Shown here: positions 30,149-31,280 of the stretch, one piece after another
How positions within the stretch are numbered: the stretch's first letter is position 1
Layout of the letters: every line of letters begins with the position of its first letter
Source: a virus
DNA length: 31,280 nucleotides
Direction: 5' to 3' (one strand)
Virus record (IMG/VR): IMGVR_UViG_3300047386_000012
Coordinates: 1-31,280 of that record
Made by a program: the position numbers and the translations under genes
Notes under the pieces: model-generated
The model's input: the letters and a program-made list of their open reading frames with translations, nothing else
The model's database searches: none
Told to the model about the DNA's origin: nothing

Positions 30149-31280
30149 TCTATTTCACCCCAATCATCTTGGATATCTACATCAATTTTCGAGGGGACTT
30201 TGAGCGGCACACCAGTTTCCATAATTTCCTGTATTTGAGCAGCTTGCTCCTGCCCCTCTACGTTAAAGCATAACTCATCATGCACTGTCAGCATAGGAGT
30301 AAGTCCCGCCTCGTAACAATCGAGCATGGCTTTTTTGGTTTGGTCCGCCGCCGAGCCTTGGATCAATCTGTTTAACGCCTTGTAAGTAAACGCTCTTCTC
30401 AGCTTGCCCATGCCCCCGTACTTTTTGTTGGCCTCGTCGTACGGCAACGGTTTGTTGTACCCGAATGTGCTTGGTTCCCACAGGTCGAAGCGGCACAGTC
30501 TACCCAACAGGGTTCGGATCTGCCCCTTGTCTCCCGCTCTGTTCGACGCCGCCGTCGCCAACTGCTTAACAAACGGAACCTTCTGGTGGTGCTTGTCGAT
30601 CAGTTCCTTGGCCTCGTCTCCCGAGATAGCCAACTGGTCTGCCAGTTTACCAACACCCATGCCGTACATAATACCAAGGTTTACTGTCTTCGCTTCCTTA
30701 CGGGTAATCCCTGCTAGGTCCGCAACCATCTGGTGCAGGTCCACGTCGCCGTTGTTGAACTCATCGACGATGTTATCGACCAACGGACCGCGCATCATGT
30801 CTGGCATGTTTGCAGCAAAGTGTACCAAGAGCCTCGGTTCTTGGCTCGAGTAGTCGAAGGACCCCCACTTGCATCCATCCTCGGGGATAAACAAACCTCG
30901 GATTAACTTCTTCAGTTCCTTGTCCCGTGCAGGAATTTGTTGGAGGTTGGGGTTCGATGCCGAAAATCTACCCGTGACGGTGCCACCTTCGTCCCTACGC
31001 GTGGAGTGCAGTTCCGTATGGATACGCCCGTCGTGCTCGTGTCGCAGGATGCTGTCGATGAACGTGCTATCTGCTTTGTCGAACTCGCGCAGCCGTACCA
31101 ACGCTTGACACACCTTGGCCTTGTGGCTGTTAAGGTATGCCTTGGTGAAGGAAGGTGCACCTTTATCGGTGCGCGGATAATCCATATCTAACTTCTCGAA
31201 CATCTTCTGAATGGAGGCGGATGCCCAAATGTCTACGTCGATACCTGCTTCTTTCTTGATGATCTTACGCAGGGCGTCTG
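30145..31280 (-). CDS. DNA polymerase, family A (C-terminal polymerase part; 5' end outside window)
   Basis: The minus-strand frame stays open to the right edge (reading IIKKEAGIDVDIWASAS upstream of MFEKLDMD), so the apparent start at 31203 is internal. Counting from that Met: TVTGRFSASNPNLQQIPARD (75-94), motif A DYSSQEPRLLVHFA (117-130) with Asp118, motif B RKEAKTVNLGIMYG (168-181), and motif C VHDELCF (307-313) with Asp309. These are palm and finger elements of Pol I-like polymerases. The residue equivalent to E. coli Phe762 is Leu (Leu176). Motif A reads SSQEPR where Pol I usually has SQIELR. The exonuclease domain, if any, is outside. It replicates the phage genome. Confidence 0.9.
   Translation of the reverse strand, partial: DALRKIIKKEAGIDVDIWASASIQKMFEKLDMDYPRTDKGAPSFTKAYLNSHKAKVCQALVRLREFDKADSTFIDSILRHEHDGRIHTELHSTRRDEGGTVTGRFSASNPNLQQIPARDKELKKLIRGLFIPEDGCKWGSFDYSSQEPRLLVHFAANMPDMMRGPLVDNIVDEFNNGDVDLHQMVADLAGITRKEAKTVNLGIMYGMGVGKLADQLAISGDEAKELIDKHHQKVPFVKQLATAASNRAGDKGQIRTLLGRLCRFDLWEPSTFGYNKPLPYDEANKKYGGMGKLRRAFTYKALNRLIQGSAADQTKKAMLDCYEAGLTPMLTVHDELCFNVEGQEQAAQIQEIMETGVPLKVPSKIDVDIQDDWGEIE

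Noticed and set aside
31201-31203. ATG at 31203 (minus strand) as the polymerase start
   Set aside because: The frame stays open to the window edge with polymerase-like sequence upstream (IDVDIWASAS), so the gene is cut by the window, not started there.

Overview
The window is a tightly packed stretch of a tailed double-stranded DNA bacteriophage genome, most likely an uncultured marine podovirus-like phage. A tail-nozzle-like protein, two connector/adaptor proteins and a block of large internal (ejection) proteins are present. No tail tube, sheath or long tape-measure gene is seen. The holin resembles the gene-transfer-agent three-helix family common in Alphaproteobacteria, and many small proteins match families I recall from marine viral metagenomes, so an alphaproteobacterial marine host is an inference, not a demonstration. 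No integrase, repressor, tRNA, CRISPR array or insertion sequence is visible. Both edges cut genes: the portal gene on the left and a family A DNA polymerase gene on the right.

Layout. Positions 2-1361 hold the C-terminal part of the portal protein and a companion protein. Positions 1364-4753 hold small accessory genes and a lysis cassette (holin candidates, a membrane/coiled-coil protein and a GH19 endolysin), which sits unusually between the portal and the capsid genes. Positions 4728-8150 are the head module: a phage GroES homologue, scaffold, a conserved head-region protein, a probable structural protein and a Mu gpT-like major capsid protein. Positions 8151-8309 are the only sizeable intergenic gap; it has a promoter-like sequence, a stem-loop and a strong intrinsic terminator, possibly a roughly 60-nt RNA. 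Positions 8310-9823 encode three probable virion proteins. Positions 9823-11612 are a run of very small, lysine- and glycine-rich, often cysteine-containing proteins plus one larger acidic protein with a TTG start. Positions 11612-13244 carry the connector/adaptor genes, and 13241-19072 carry further tail genes, including a 22-residue repeat protein and a 1113-residue tail fibre with small companions. Positions 19091-21725 hold the nozzle-like protein, a short tail-region protein and a zinc-ribbon protein. Positions 21725-29951 encode four large low-complexity or helical proteins that fit an ejection (internal virion) set.

On the minus strand, 29948-31280 holds the polymerase and a small coupled gene. 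They converge on the structural operon and share a 4-bp TTAA at the two stop codons.

Almost all plus-strand genes touch or overlap (ATGA, TAATG and TGATG junctions), so each block is probably one translationally coupled late transcript. The most unusual signals are short peptide motifs shared between unrelated proteins: a GG-x-V motif in small basic proteins and an ejection protein, an ANRFGG-x-PV motif repeated at both ends of the 1377-residue protein, and a VGSVTV-type motif shared by three tail proteins. The small RNA candidate after the capsid gene and a leucine at the lifestyle-linked position of the DNA polymerase are also notable. The overall plan reminds me of HMO-2011-type marine phages, but that comparison is from memory and was not tested.
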